Assembly: GCA_018609665.1 (NCBI GenBank)
Contig: JAHENN010000288.1
Span: 1-12,733 of the forward strand
DNA: 12,733 bases
Direction of reading: 5' to 3'
Origin: Haloarculaceae archaeon
GTDB taxonomy: Archaea > Halobacteriota > Halobacteria > Halobacteriales > Haloarculaceae
Shown here: piece after piece, positions 1 through 7,213 of the stretch
Layout of the letters: the number at the start of each line of letters is the position of its first letter
Numbering within the stretch: position 1 is the stretch's first letter
Notes under the pieces: generated by a model
The model's database searches: none
What the model was told of the DNA's origin: nothing
The model's input: only the letters and a program-made list of their open reading frames with translations
Made by a program: the position numbers and the translations under genes

Positions 1-2032
1 CCCGGTCGCCGGCCTCGGCCCGCTCTGCCGCCTCCTCGGCGGCCGTCGAGACGGCCTTCAGCGCCCGCACCAGCCCGGTGACGCCGGCCGTCTGGCGGCC
101 CGCGTCCTCGGACACCAGGTCGTCATCGTCGTCGTCGCTGTCGCCGTCGCCCTCGGTCGGCGTCGGGCTCGCTCCGCCGGCGGGCGTCGCGGTGTTCCCT
201 CCCACGACGCCGTCGACGGGCTCCTCGAGCGTGTCGCTCACCTCGTCGACGACGACGTCTGTGACTGACTCGACGCTGACGGCGGACTCGACGCTCACGT
301 CGGCGACGAAGCCGGCCAGCGAGGCCTTGCCCGTCCGGGGCGTCTCGATTCTGACCCGCTCGTCGTCGCCCGGGTTGACGCGGAAGGCGCCGGGGGTCCC
401 GTCGGCGTCCCGCACCTCGGTCGTGTAGGCGCCGCCGCGGTGGACGTAGACCGCGTCCGGGCCGTCCAGCGGGGCGTCGTAGAGCCGGCCGCCGAAGTCG
501 TCGTCGACGGCCAGCCGTTCGAGGTCGGCGTCGACCCCGTCGGCGTCGACCTCCAGCTTCACCGCCGCGGCCCGCGGCGTCAGCGGCACCTCGCCGTCGA
601 CGCCGGCGACGGTCGTCCCCTCGCCGGTCACCTCGACGCGCTCGGCGTACGGCGCCGACCCCGGGCCGTCGACGGTCAGGCGGTGGTCCCCGGCCGGGAG
701 GTCCTCGACGACGACGGTGCCGGCGAACGTCGGCACCGCGACGGGGTCGCTCTCGACGAGGGCCGTCGCCTCCGTCGACGGCTCGCTCGTCGTCACACCC
801 TCCTCCTCGGGAGCGTCGTCGGCGGGTTCGACCCGTCTGACGGCCGCCACCAGCTGGTTGACCGGCGCCGGCTCGCCGACGGCGTCGTAGGCGTCGGCCA
901 GCGCCTGCCGGTGGGCCGGGTCGGAGATGTCCGCGGCGGGGTTGTCGTACCGCGGCTGCTCCCACGGCAGCCCCGTCGTCGAGATGTGGCTCGCGACGAG
1001 GTCCTCGCCGAACTCCGGGACGGGGAACTCGAAGCTGAGCTGCGGCCCCGTGAAGGCGGTGATGTGCTCCAGTTCGGCCGTCGGCACCAGCTCGTAGCTG
1101 ACGTCGACGTCGGCCTCGGCGTCGGCCGCGTCGAAGGCGAACACGCGGCCGGTCTCCCGCCCCGGGAGGTCATCCGGCGGCTCCGACAGCTCGTCGAACG
1201 ACCGCACGGTCAGCGCCCCGTCGACCAGCGCCTCCCGGTCGACCGCAGGCAGGCGCTCGTCCTCGTAGATGGGGGCGCCGTCCAGCTCCGGGACGACGTA
1301 CGGCAGCCGGAACCCCTCGTCGCGCGGCAGCCCGTAGGCGGCCGGGATCTCCCCGGCCACCCCCTCCAGGGCGTCGTTGGTCACGTCGGCGATGGTCCCC
1401 TCGATGGGGTTGCGGGTGAACCGGTCGGCGATGTCGTTGACCGACAGCCCCCCCGAGTGCGACCCCAGCTCCGGCAGCACCCGCGGCACCGACCGCCCGT
1501 CGGGGTCGAGGAACTCGTTGTTCGGCACCTTCCGGGAGTGGGCGCTGGAGACGAACAGCCGGGGCTCGCCGGTCTCGCGGTCGACGAACACCTGCGTCAG
1601 CTCCCAGTCGTGCCAGTGGAAGTTCACCGAGAACTGGTCGAAGGCGGCGTACCACCAGTACTGCACCGCCGCCAGCGGCGAGTCCTCGTAGCCGACGACC
1701 CGGTAGAACACCGTCGGCGCCGGGGGCTCGCCGGCCTCGCGGAACCGCTCCGTGTAGCCGTCGAAGGCGGCGAAGCCGTCGACGACCGGCTCGCCGTCGG
1801 CCTCGCGCTCGTACGGCCGGGGGTCCGTCGGGAACCACTCCTCGAAGGCGTCGAAGTAGTACACTGGCGCGAACCGCTCGGCGAGCTCCCGGCTCTCGTC
1901 GTCGTCGACGTCGGTCGTCGGGGCGTCGGACTCCCGCTCGAAGGCCCCGAGGGCGACCGCCCCTGCGGTGCCGGCAGCGCCGACGCCGGCGCCGGCGAGC
2001 AGCTGTCGTCTCGTCAGGTCTGGCAGGTCCAT
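1..2032 (-). CDS. Tat-exported protein with Vps62/NPP1-like domain, C-terminus cut by window edge
   Basis: The frame is open from the ATG at 2032 to the left edge: 677 residues with no stop inside the window. The N-terminus has a twin-arginine signal (TRRQLLAG, residues 7-14) followed by a small-residue hydrophobic stretch to about residue 30, so Tat export is likely, as usual in haloarchaea. Residues about 50-210 contain YWWY (125-128), HWHDWELTQVFV (139-150), SSAHS (162-166) and GSHSGG (190-195). This order resembles Vps62-like and NPP1/NLP proteins (DWE motif, a Ser/Gln-His step, GSH). Residues about 434-470 resemble a carboxypeptidase-regulatory/PEGA-like beta module (VVVEDLPAGDHRLTV). 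Next come a Thr/Pro/Gly linker, an eight-residue run of Asp near 631-638, and a predicted helix reaching the window edge. The start is supported by AAGGAG two bases upstream. The gene is divergent from the PLP-fold gene. Its substrate is unknown, and the family assignment rests on motifs only. Confidence 0.8.
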   Translation of the reverse strand, partial: MDLPDLTRRQLLAGAGVGAAGTAGAVALGAFERESDAPTTDVDDDESRELAERFAPVYYFDAFEEWFPTDPRPYEREADGEPVVDGFAAFDGYTERFREAGEPPAPTVFYRVVGYEDSPLAAVQYWWYAAFDQFSVNFHWHDWELTQVFVDRETGEPRLFVSSAHSRKVPNNEFLDPDGRSVPRVLPELGSHSGGLSVNDIADRFTRNPIEGTIADVTNDALEGVAGEIPAAYGLPRDEGFRLPYVVPELDGAPIYEDERLPAVDREALVDGALTVRSFDELSEPPDDLPGRETGRVFAFDAADAEADVDVSYELVPTAELEHITAFTGPQLSFEFPVPEFGEDLVASHISTTGLPWEQPRYDNPAADISDPAHRQALADAYDAVGEPAPVNQLVAAVRRVEPADDAPEEEGVTTSEPSTEATALVESDPVAVPTFAGTVVVEDLPAGDHRLTVDGPGSAPYAERVEVTGEGTTVAGVDGEVPLTPRAAAVKLEVDADGVDADLERLAVDDDFGGRLYDAPLDGPDAVYVHRGGAYTTEVRDADGTPGAFRVNPGDDERVRIETPRTGKASLAGFVADVSVESAVSVESVTDVVVDEVSDTLEEPVDGVVGGNTATPAGGASPTPTEGDGDSDDDDDDLVSEDAGRQTAGVTGLVRALKAVSTAAEEAAERAEAGDR

Positions 2033-2093
2033 GGCTCCTTGGCCGGTCGCCGGGGTCGCCGGCGCCGGTCGTCTCGTTTCAGTTCGACGCTGA

Positions 2094-2106
2094 CGGGAAT
2101 ATCCCT
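2094..2106 (-). promoter_or_regulatory. Candidate TATA element for the Tat-exported protein
   Basis: On the minus strand an AT-rich core, GGGATATTCCC, stands out in GC-rich DNA about 65-70 bases before the ATG at 2032. Counting about 26 bases downstream gives a leader of roughly 40 bases. That agrees with the purine-rich AAGGAG next to the start, because a leadered message would use it. The position is inferred from sequence only. Confidence 0.35.
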
Positions 2107-2164
2107 TGTGGCTCGGGAGGCCGGCCGCTCCGTCCCCGCTCGACGGGGGCCGCCGAAGGACAGG

Positions 2165-2172
2165 GCTTTGGG
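2165..2172 (+). promoter_or_regulatory. Weak TATA-like element for the PLP-fold gene
   Basis: GCTTTGGG is centred about 27 bases before the ATG at 2195. That is the spacing expected when transcription begins at or next to the start codon. It is a poor match to a haloarchaeal TATA box, but it is the only T-rich step in this stretch. Confidence 0.35.
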
Positions 2173-2194
2173 CCGGCCGCCCCTACCGCGGAGC

Positions 2195-3343
2195 ATGACG
2201 AACCTCGAGGGGTTCCGCTGTGCCGACTGCGGAACGACCGTGACCGACGAGGGCGCGACGACCTGCCCGGACTGCGGCGGCGCGCTCGACGCGACGTACG
2301 ACCTCGACGACGCCGGCGACCCGCTCGACGACCCCGGCGAACTGCTCCCGGTCGCCCCCACGGGGATGGGCGAGGGGGAGACGCCGCTGGTCGAGGCTGA
2401 GCGGCTGGCAGAGGAACTCGACGTCGGGGCGCTGTACCTGAAGGACGAGGGCCACAACCCGACCGGCAGCGTCGTCGACCGGGGGATGTCGCTGGTGGCG
2501 GCGGCGGCCGACCGGGCCGGCGCCGACACGCTCGCGCTGGCGACGACCGGCAACGGCGGCCAGTCGGCGGCCGCCTACGCCGCCCGCGCCGGCCTGCTGT
2601 CGCGGGCTTTCGTCCCCTCGCGGGCGAACTTCATCAACAAGGCCATGATCAACGTCCACGGCGGCGACATGCGGGTCGTCGAGGGCCGGTACGGCGACGC
2701 CCGCGAGACCTACGAGACCGAACGCGAGGAGATGCCGGCCGCCGACGAGGAGACGTGGTTCCCGGCCGGCACCCTCGAGTCGCCGTACCGCCACGAGGGG
2801 TTCAAGCCGGTCTACTACGAGACCGTCGCGGCGCTGGCGGCGGCCCCGGACGCCGTCGTCGTCCCGGTCGCCCACGGCGGCGTCGTCGCCGCCGTCTGGA
2901 AGGCCGCCCGCGAGCTCGAGCGGCTGGGCGTCGTCGACGCGAAACCCCGCGTGTACGCCGCCCAGTCGGACGGCTGTGCGCCGGTCGTCGAGGCCGTCGA
3001 GAGCGGCGACGACCCCGAGCCGTGGGAGGTACCCGACACGGTCGTCGGCACCCTCGAAATCCCGGAGCCGGCCGCCGGGCTGCCGGCCGTCGAGGCCGTC
3101 CGTGCCAGCGGCGGTGCCGGCGTCGCCGTCGACGACGAGGACGCCCTCGACAGCGCGGCGACGGTCGCCCAGCACGCGGGCCTGGAGGTCAGCGTCGCCT
3201 GCGGCGTCGGCGTCGCCGGCGCCTGGCAGCTCCGCGACGACGGCGACCTGGCCGCCGACGACGCCGTCGTCGTGCTCAACACCGGCGCCGGCAACAAGGA
3301 CGCCGACATCGTCCGCAGCCGGCTCATGAGCAAGGGCATCTGA
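2195..3343 (+). CDS. Threonine-synthase-like PLP fold-type II protein lacking the catalytic lysine
   Basis: The protein has 382 residues. It starts with a zinc-ribbon (C9, C12, C24, C27), as in many archaeal threonine synthases, and continues with a fold-type II PLP-enzyme body. Recognisable segments are GETPLVEAERLAEEL (61-75), YLKDEGHNPTGS (81-92), ATTGNGGQSAAAYAARAG (about 116-133) and a late VVVLNTGAGNKD segment. Threonine synthase normally reads NPTGSFKDR, where the Lys forms the Schiff base with PLP. Here the DNA encodes NPTGSVVDR, so the Lys position is Val94. The glycine-rich phosphate loop also differs (VAHGGVV where family members have GNGGN-like). The family is clear, but threonine synthase activity is doubtful: the protein may be a non-catalytic paralogue, a PLP-independent binder, or may use another lysine. 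A much longer open frame runs upstream of 2195, but it overlaps the divergent gene, so I chose the ATG with the -27 element. Confidence 0.9.
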   Translation: MTNLEGFRCADCGTTVTDEGATTCPDCGGALDATYDLDDAGDPLDDPGELLPVAPTGMGEGETPLVEAERLAEELDVGALYLKDEGHNPTGSVVDRGMSLVAAAADRAGADTLALATTGNGGQSAAAYAARAGLLSRAFVPSRANFINKAMINVHGGDMRVVEGRYGDARETYETEREEMPAADEETWFPAGTLESPYRHEGFKPVYYETVAALAAAPDAVVVPVAHGGVVAAVWKAARELERLGVVDAKPRVYAAQSDGCAPVVEAVESGDDPEPWEVPDTVVGTLEIPEPAAGLPAVEAVRASGGAGVAVDDEDALDSAATVAQHAGLEVSVACGVGVAGAWQLRDDGDLAADDAVVVLNTGAGNKDADIVRSRLMSKGI

Positions 3344-3434
3344 CCGCGAGCGGGGCCGTCTCCCGGCACCGGACACAGCGGCGGCCGCGACCGGCCGGAC
3401 CGGCGGTCCGTGTCACGAGTTCACACCACACCAC

Positions 3435-3441
3435 GCTTTTC
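3435..3441 (+). promoter_or_regulatory. TATA-like element for the LysE-type exporter
   Basis: GCTTTTC lies about 28 bases before the ATG at 3467. This is the leaderless spacing seen for several other genes in this window. Confidence 0.45.
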
Positions 3442-3466
3442 TCGTCAGCCCCGATAGCGTCCGGTG

Positions 3467-4144
3467 ATGACGGTCGTCACGACGCTCCTGGCCGGGGTCG
3501 TCTTCGGGCTCGCGCTCGCGGCCCCGCCGGGACCGATGAACGCGGTCATCGCCGAGGAGTCGGTCGTCGGGGGGTGGCGCTCGGGGTTCAGGTCCGGCCT
3601 CGGCGCGATGACGGCCGACCTCGTCTTCCTCGCCCTGGCGCTCGTCGGCGCCGTCGCCGTCGTCGAGCGCGTGCCGGCGGTCCGCAACGGGATGGTCGCC
3701 GTCGGGGGGCTGCTCATGCTGTACTTCGCCTACGGCGCCCTCGAGGGCGTCGGCGGGAGCTTCCGGTCGTCGGAACGGTCGTCCGGCGGCCGCGGCTTCA
3801 CGAAGGCGTTCGTGCTGGCGCTGACCAACCCCTACCAGATACTCTTCTGGCTCACCGTCGGCGTCGGCCTGCTGGCGCCCGGGCAGGTGGACGTGCTGTC
3901 GTACGCCAGCGCCGCGCTGTCGGGGCTCGTCGTCGTCGAGACGGGCAGTCCGGCGCTGCTGGTCGGGCTGTTCGGCGGCATCCTCGCCTGGATCGTCGGC
4001 TTCCCGGCGGCGCTGTCGGCCGCCGAGCGCCGCACGGAGGCCGTCGCGCCCGCCGTCGCCGCACTCAGCGCCGCGGTGCTGGCGCTGTTCGGCGTCTACT
4101 TCCTCTACGACGCCGCGACCGGGTTCGGGCTCGCGACGGTGTGA
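3467..4144 (+). CDS. LysE/RhtB-type amino-acid exporter family membrane protein
   Basis: The protein has 225 residues and about six hydrophobic segments. Members of the LysE superfamily export amino acids or related small metabolites across the cytoplasmic membrane. Family signs are PPGPMNAV in the first loop (20-27), the following GWRSGFRSGLGAMTADLVF stretch, and NPYQILFW before a later membrane helix (the family often has NPK near this point). Length and topology fit the family. The ATG at 3467 has a TATA-like element at about -28. A GTG immediately before it at 3464 would add one residue and cannot be excluded. The gene converges on the HD-domain gene, whose stop is only 14 bases away. The substrate cannot be read from the sequence. 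Confidence 0.88.
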   Translation: MTVVTTLLAGVVFGLALAAPPGPMNAVIAEESVVGGWRSGFRSGLGAMTADLVFLALALVGAVAVVERVPAVRNGMVAVGGLLMLYFAYGALEGVGGSFRSSERSSGGRGFTKAFVLALTNPYQILFWLTVGVGLLAPGQVDVLSYASAALSGLVVVETGSPALLVGLFGGILAWIVGFPAALSAAERRTEAVAPAVAALSAAVLALFGVYFLYDAATGFGLATV

Positions 4145-4158
4145 ACCGCCTCGGCCCG

Positions 4159-4857
4159 CTACACGTCGACGTCCGGCGGCGACCCGGGCTCCATGTCGGC
4201 GACCTCCGACTCGAGCCACTCCTTGAACCAGCGGACCCGCTTGATGCGGCGGTGGGCGATGCTGCGTGCGGTCTCCGAGCGGACGCGCTCGACGGCGTCC
4301 TCGCCGCGTTCGAGCACCCGGCCGACCATCTCGTTTGCGTCCATGTGGGTGCGGGCCTCGTAGCCCATCCGCAGCAGCATCAGCGCCGTCCCGTTGGCGC
4401 CGACCTTGTCGAGCAGGTCCGCCTCCATCAGACAGCGCGTCTCCAGGGGGACGTCCCCGAGGTCGCCGTCGTAGGAGTGAGTCTCGACGGCGTCACAGAC
4501 CTGCTCGACGAACGACTCCGGGTACTCCGTCCGCGAGCGGAGGTACTCCCGGGCCACGCGGGCGCCCGCCTCGGCGTGGACGTCCTGGTCGGCCTCCAGC
4601 TTCGCGATGTCGTGGAACAGCGCCGCCACCCGCGCGACGTCGACGTTGGCGCCCTCGGCCTCGGCGATGTCGGCCGCCAGCTCAGTCACGTTGAGGATGT
4701 GGTTGTACCGGTACTCCGCGGAGTGCCACGGGTACCACCGCATCCGGCCGCCTTCTTCTTCAGCCTCGACGCTGGCCGCCAGGTAGTCGCGCACGAACCG
4801 CTTCATCTCCGCGAACTCCTCCTCGGAGACGGGCGATTCCCTTATTTCAACGCCCAT
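4159..4857 (-). CDS. HD-domain metal-dependent phosphohydrolase
   Basis: The protein has 232 residues. The HD superfamily ligands can be placed in order: H53 (RYNHILN), H82-D83 (ALFHDIAKL), H94 (DVHAEAGA), H127 (VETHSYDG) and D147 (EADLLDKVG). The set looks complete, so an active metal-dependent phosphohydrolase, possibly acting on nucleotides or other phosphorylated metabolites, is likely. The C-terminal third is helical and charged. The start at 4857 is favoured over an upstream ATG at 4884 because GGAGGTG lies five bases before it, and the protein then begins MGVEIRES. The ribosome binding site is unusually strong for this window and implies a leadered transcript. The gene is divergent from the DUF3179 gene. 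Its natural substrate is unknown. Confidence 0.88.
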   Translation of the reverse strand: MGVEIRESPVSEEEFAEMKRFVRDYLAASVEAEEEGGRMRWYPWHSAEYRYNHILNVTELAADIAEAEGANVDVARVAALFHDIAKLEADQDVHAEAGARVAREYLRSRTEYPESFVEQVCDAVETHSYDGDLGDVPLETRCLMEADLLDKVGANGTALMLLRMGYEARTHMDANEMVGRVLERGEDAVERVRSETARSIAHRRIKRVRWFKEWLESEVADMEPGSPPDVDV

Positions 4858-4897
4858 GTAGCCACCTCCCCTGAGGAGCGGCAAACGAGTCGGTCAT
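4847..4897 (-). other. Possible 16-codon upstream frame overlapping the HD-gene start
   Basis: An ATG at 4897 opens a short frame, MTDSFAAPQGRWLHGR, ending in TGA at 4847-4849. It overlaps the first codons of the HD gene, and the Shine-Dalgarno site lies inside it. A TATA-like CCTAAAGA at about 4924-4931 would place transcription start almost at this ATG, so it could be read as a leaderless leader peptide. The frame is short and could be chance. Confidence 0.25.
4863..4869 (-). promoter_or_regulatory. Strong Shine-Dalgarno site before the HD-domain gene
   Basis: GGAGGTG followed by five bases and ATG on the minus strand. Most starts in this window have no such site and look leaderless, so this site decides the start at 4857 and indicates a 5' leader. 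Confidence 0.7.
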
Positions 4898-4923
4898 CTT
4901 ACCCAAGGAAACGCAGGTTCGAC

Positions 4924-4931
4924 TCTTTAGG
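4924..4931 (-). promoter_or_regulatory. TATA-like element for the HD-domain transcript
   Basis: CCTAAAGA on the minus strand is the best AT-rich element upstream of the HD gene. It is about 70 bases from the ATG at 4857 but about 30 from the upstream ATG at 4897. Confidence 0.4.
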
Positions 4932-5032
4932 CTTACGACACCGTCAGCGACGGAAATCGGTCGGCAACGGCCCGAGACGGTCCCGACGGACCCGACCACT
5001 ACCGGCCGCCAGCCGCCGCCCGACGCCGGGAA

Positions 5033-5040
5033 GGATTTGT
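5033..5040 (+). promoter_or_regulatory. TATA-like element for the DUF3179 gene
   Basis: GGATTTGT lies about 27 bases before the GTG at 5063. It supports that GTG as a leaderless start and argues against the in-frame GTG at 5039, which lies inside this element. Confidence 0.45.
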
Positions 5041-5062
5041 GCGACCGGGCCGTCGACCGACC

Positions 5063-6010
5063 GTGAACGTCAGACGCGTCATCCCGCAGGACGCCATCCC
5101 GAGCGTCGACGACCCGGCCTTCGGGGAGACGTACGACGGCCCGGCCGACGACCGGGTCGTCGTCTACGAGCCGGCAGACGGGCCGCCGCGGGCCTACCCG
5201 CTCCGGTACCTCCACTACCACGAGATCGTCAACGACGTCGCCGACCGCCCGGTCGCCGTGACGTGGTGTCCGCTCTGCGGCAGCGCCGTCGTCTACGACC
5301 GCCGGGTCGACGGCCGGCGGCTCTCCTTCGGCGTCTCCGGCAAGCTCGCCGACGACGACCTCGTGATGTACGACCGCGAGACCGGCTCGGAGTGGAAGCA
5401 GTCCCTCGGGGCGTGCATCGCCGGGCCGCTGGAGGGCGCCGAACTGACGGTCCTGCCGGCGACCGTCGTCGAGTACGGGACCTTCGCCGCCCGAGACGGC
5501 GTCGTCCTGCGGCCGCCGGGCGGCGAGAGCGAGGCCGCCGGCGACGGCGACGAGCCGGCGCCGGTCGACTACGACGCCGCCCCCTACCGCGGCTACGAGT
5601 CGGGCGAGGGGTTCGGGCTCGCGGCCCACCGCGGAACCGGGAGCCGCGAGTGGGACCGCGAGGACCTCGACCCGAAGACGGTCGTCCTCGGTATCGAGCG
5701 CGACGGCGACGCACTCGGCGTCCCGCGGCCCGTCGTCCGGGACGCCGGCGGCGCCCTCACGGTCACCGTCGGCGGGACGGACGTCGTCGTCTTCGGCGCC
5801 GACGACCTCGCCGCCTTCCGGGCTCCCGGCCACGAGTTCGAGCCGGTCGACGGCGGCTTCGCGGCCGACGGGACGACCTGGGACCCGACGACCGGCGAGG
5901 CCGACGACGGCCGCCGTCTCGAGCCCGTCCCGGCAAAGCGGCTCTACGCCTTCGCCTGGCAGGACGACCACGGTCCCGACGCCTTCCTGACGGCGCCGTC
6001 GGGAGAGTGA
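5063..6010 (+). CDS. DUF3179 domain-containing protein
   Basis: The protein has 315 residues. It shows the DUF3179 signature: PLRYLHYHEIVND (46-58), VTWCPLCGSAVVYDR (66-80) with C69 and C72, LSFGVSGKL (87-95), MYDRETGSEWKQ (102-113) and IAGPLEGAEL (119-128). The C-terminal half contains the family's later FGADDLAAFR-like and TTWDPTTGEA segments, followed by a short RLYAFAWQD segment. The function of the family is not established; the CPLC pair suggests metal or redox chemistry, which is an inference. No signal peptide is visible, so it looks cytoplasmic. I chose GTG 5063 because of the TATA-like element 27 bases upstream. The gene is separated from the divergent HD gene by 205 bases and from the next gene by 63 bases with its own promoter. 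Confidence 0.88.
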   Translation: MNVRRVIPQDAIPSVDDPAFGETYDGPADDRVVVYEPADGPPRAYPLRYLHYHEIVNDVADRPVAVTWCPLCGSAVVYDRRVDGRRLSFGVSGKLADDDLVMYDRETGSEWKQSLGACIAGPLEGAELTVLPATVVEYGTFAARDGVVLRPPGGESEAAGDGDEPAPVDYDAAPYRGYESGEGFGLAAHRGTGSREWDREDLDPKTVVLGIERDGDALGVPRPVVRDAGGALTVTVGGTDVVVFGADDLAAFRAPGHEFEPVDGGFAADGTTWDPTTGEADDGRRLEPVPAKRLYAFAWQDDHGPDAFLTAPSGE

Positions 6011-6041
6011 CCGTCCGTCCACCGACGCCGGCCGGACTCCG

Positions 6042-6050
6042 GTTTTATAC
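6042..6050 (+). promoter_or_regulatory. TATA box for the GNAT gene
   Basis: GTTTTATAC lies about 27 bases before the ATG at 6074. It is one of the clearest TATA elements in the window and fits a leaderless transcript. Confidence 0.65.
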
Positions 6051-6073
6051 CACTCCGGTCCGTACGGCTCGGC

Positions 6074-6796
6074 ATGAACGTTCGCGAAGCGACGGTCGAC
6101 GACGGACCGGTGGTGCGGTCCATCGCGGTGCGGTCGATGGAGGCGTCGTACTCGCTGAGCCCCGGTACCATCGAGAACGCCATCAGACAGTGGTACGGGG
6201 TCGACGGCTTCGCGGAGAAGCTCGAGGACGACGACACGCTCGTCCTGCTCGCCGAACTCGAGGGCGAGCCGGTGGCCTTCTCCGAGAGCGTCATCGCCGG
6301 TGACCGCGGCGACATCCACTGGCTCCACGTCGCCGCGATGTACCGCGGGGAGGGCATCGGCCAGGAGCTGTACGAGACGACCCGCGACCGCCTCGAGGAC
6401 GCCGGCGCCGAGACCATCCGCGGGCTCGTGCTGGCGGACAACTCCGAGGGCAACCGCTTCTGGGAGGCCCAGGGGCTCATGAAGATCGGCAAGGGCTCCG
6501 TCGAGATCGACGGCACCGCCTTCGTGGAGAACGTCTACGTCGACCAGGAGAGCATCGACCTCGAGCCGATCGTCGTCGACGACCGGGAGCTGTACGTCGA
6601 CCGCAGCGACGCCGACCGCGGCTCCGACGACGACTTCTACACCGTCTACGTCGACGAGGCCCGCGAGACGCAGTACGGCTACTACTGCGGCGCCTGCGAC
6701 AGCCTCGTCACCTCGATGGACGCCATGGGCCGGCTGGAGTGCGAGGAGTGCAACAACGCCCGCAAGCCCACCCGCTGGGACGCCGCCTACATGTAG
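6074..6796 (+). CDS. GNAT-family N-acetyltransferase with C-terminal zinc-ribbon-like domain
   Basis: The protein has 240 residues. Residues 1 to about 155 form a GNAT acetyltransferase: MNVREATVDDGP at the N-terminus, the acetyl-CoA loop YRGEGIGQELYE (90-101), and a final DNSEGNRFWEAQG (122-134) typical of motif B. After an acidic linker (about 157-185), the C-terminus carries YCGAC (C205, C208) and CEEC (C223, C226), which together can bind zinc. It ends TRWDAAYM. Similar small Cys4 tails occur in haloarchaeal proteins (DUF5816-like, from memory). The substrate is unknown. The start is fixed by the TATA box at -27. The gene converges on the cupin gene, with 17 bases between the two stops. 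Confidence 0.88.
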   Translation: MNVREATVDDGPVVRSIAVRSMEASYSLSPGTIENAIRQWYGVDGFAEKLEDDDTLVLLAELEGEPVAFSESVIAGDRGDIHWLHVAAMYRGEGIGQELYETTRDRLEDAGAETIRGLVLADNSEGNRFWEAQGLMKIGKGSVEIDGTAFVENVYVDQESIDLEPIVVDDRELYVDRSDADRGSDDDFYTVYVDEARETQYGYYCGACDSLVTSMDAMGRLECEECNNARKPTRWDAAYM

Positions 6797-6813
6797 GCCC
6801 GCGGCCGACCCGT

Positions 6814-7182
6814 TCAGTCGAGCCGCTCCGGCTCCGCGGTCAACTCCGAGTCGACGTCGCCCGTGTTCGACGTTCCCGCCGGCTCGAACAGCAGTATCTC
6901 GGCGCCGTCTTCGGCGTCGGCGACCGGCCGGTGGTCGACGCCGCCCGGGACGACGACGAACTCGCCGGCCTCGAGGGTCACGTCCGGCGCCTGGCGGAAC
7001 TCAATCCGGAGCCGGCCGTCGACGACGAGAAACAGCTCGTCGGCGTCGTCGTGGTGGTGCCAGACGAACTCGCCGTCGGCTCGGGCGAGCTTCACCGCCT
7101 GACCGTTGAGTTCACCCGCCAGCCGCGGCGACCACGGCTCCTTGACGGCGTCGAACGCATCTTGCAGGTTGACCTTCTCCAT
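6814..7182 (-). CDS. Small single-domain cupin protein
   Basis: The protein has 122 residues and is a one-domain cupin. Motif 1 is complete (G37, H42, H44, E49, G56), and motif 2 is complete (G73, P79, G81, H84). All four usual metal ligands (two His, one Glu, one His) are therefore present, so it should bind a divalent metal. Small cupins of this type include isomerases, dioxygenases and sensors; nothing here picks one. No signal peptide is visible. The acidic C-terminus (about 100-122) lies outside the barrel. The gene sits 31 bases downstream of the lipocalin/CrtC-like gene on the same strand but has its own TATA-like element, so it may be transcribed both alone and with its neighbour. Confidence 0.87.
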   Translation of the reverse strand: MEKVNLQDAFDAVKEPWSPRLAGELNGQAVKLARADGEFVWHHHDDADELFLVVDGRLRIEFRQAPDVTLEAGEFVVVPGGVDHRPVADAEDGAEILLFEPAGTSNTGDVDSELTAEPERLD

Positions 7183-7204
7183 GCCGACGCGAGGGCCGCC
7201 GGCC

Positions 7205-7212
7205 TGAAATAG
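7205..7212 (-). promoter_or_regulatory. TATA-like element for the cupin gene
   Basis: CTATTTCA on the minus strand lies about 26 bases before the cupin ATG at 7182, just after the stop of the preceding gene. The spacing fits leaderless transcription. Confidence 0.45.
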
Positions 7213-7213
7213 C

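Noticed and set aside
440..2194. Very long plus-strand open frame in phase with the PLP-fold gene, opposite the Tat-exported protein
   Set aside because: Its composition is Arg/Val/Gly-rich without recognisable domains, and it lies antisense to a well-supported acidic protein. It is an artefact of GC-rich codon use, with a true start at 2195.
3372..3414. Inverted repeats (GACAC/GTGTC with GGACCG/CGGTCC inside) after the PLP-fold gene
   Set aside because: The stems are short and GC-rich with no T-run behind them. They are common by chance in this composition, so I did not call a terminator.
3464..3466. GTG start for the LysE-type gene one codon before the ATG
   Set aside because: The ATG at 3467 is the stronger start codon and fits the TATA spacing equally well, so the GTG was kept only as an alternative.
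3344..6303. Long plus-strand Arg-rich open frame spanning several genes
   Set aside because: It crosses the LysE, HD, DUF3179 and GNAT genes in other frames, has no domain and has a composition foreign to haloarchaeal proteins.
4898..6328. Long minus-strand open frame opposite the DUF3179 and GNAT genes
   Set aside because: It is antisense to two genes with clear families and promoters, and has no recognisable motif. Only its last 16 codons are of interest, as a possible leader frame.
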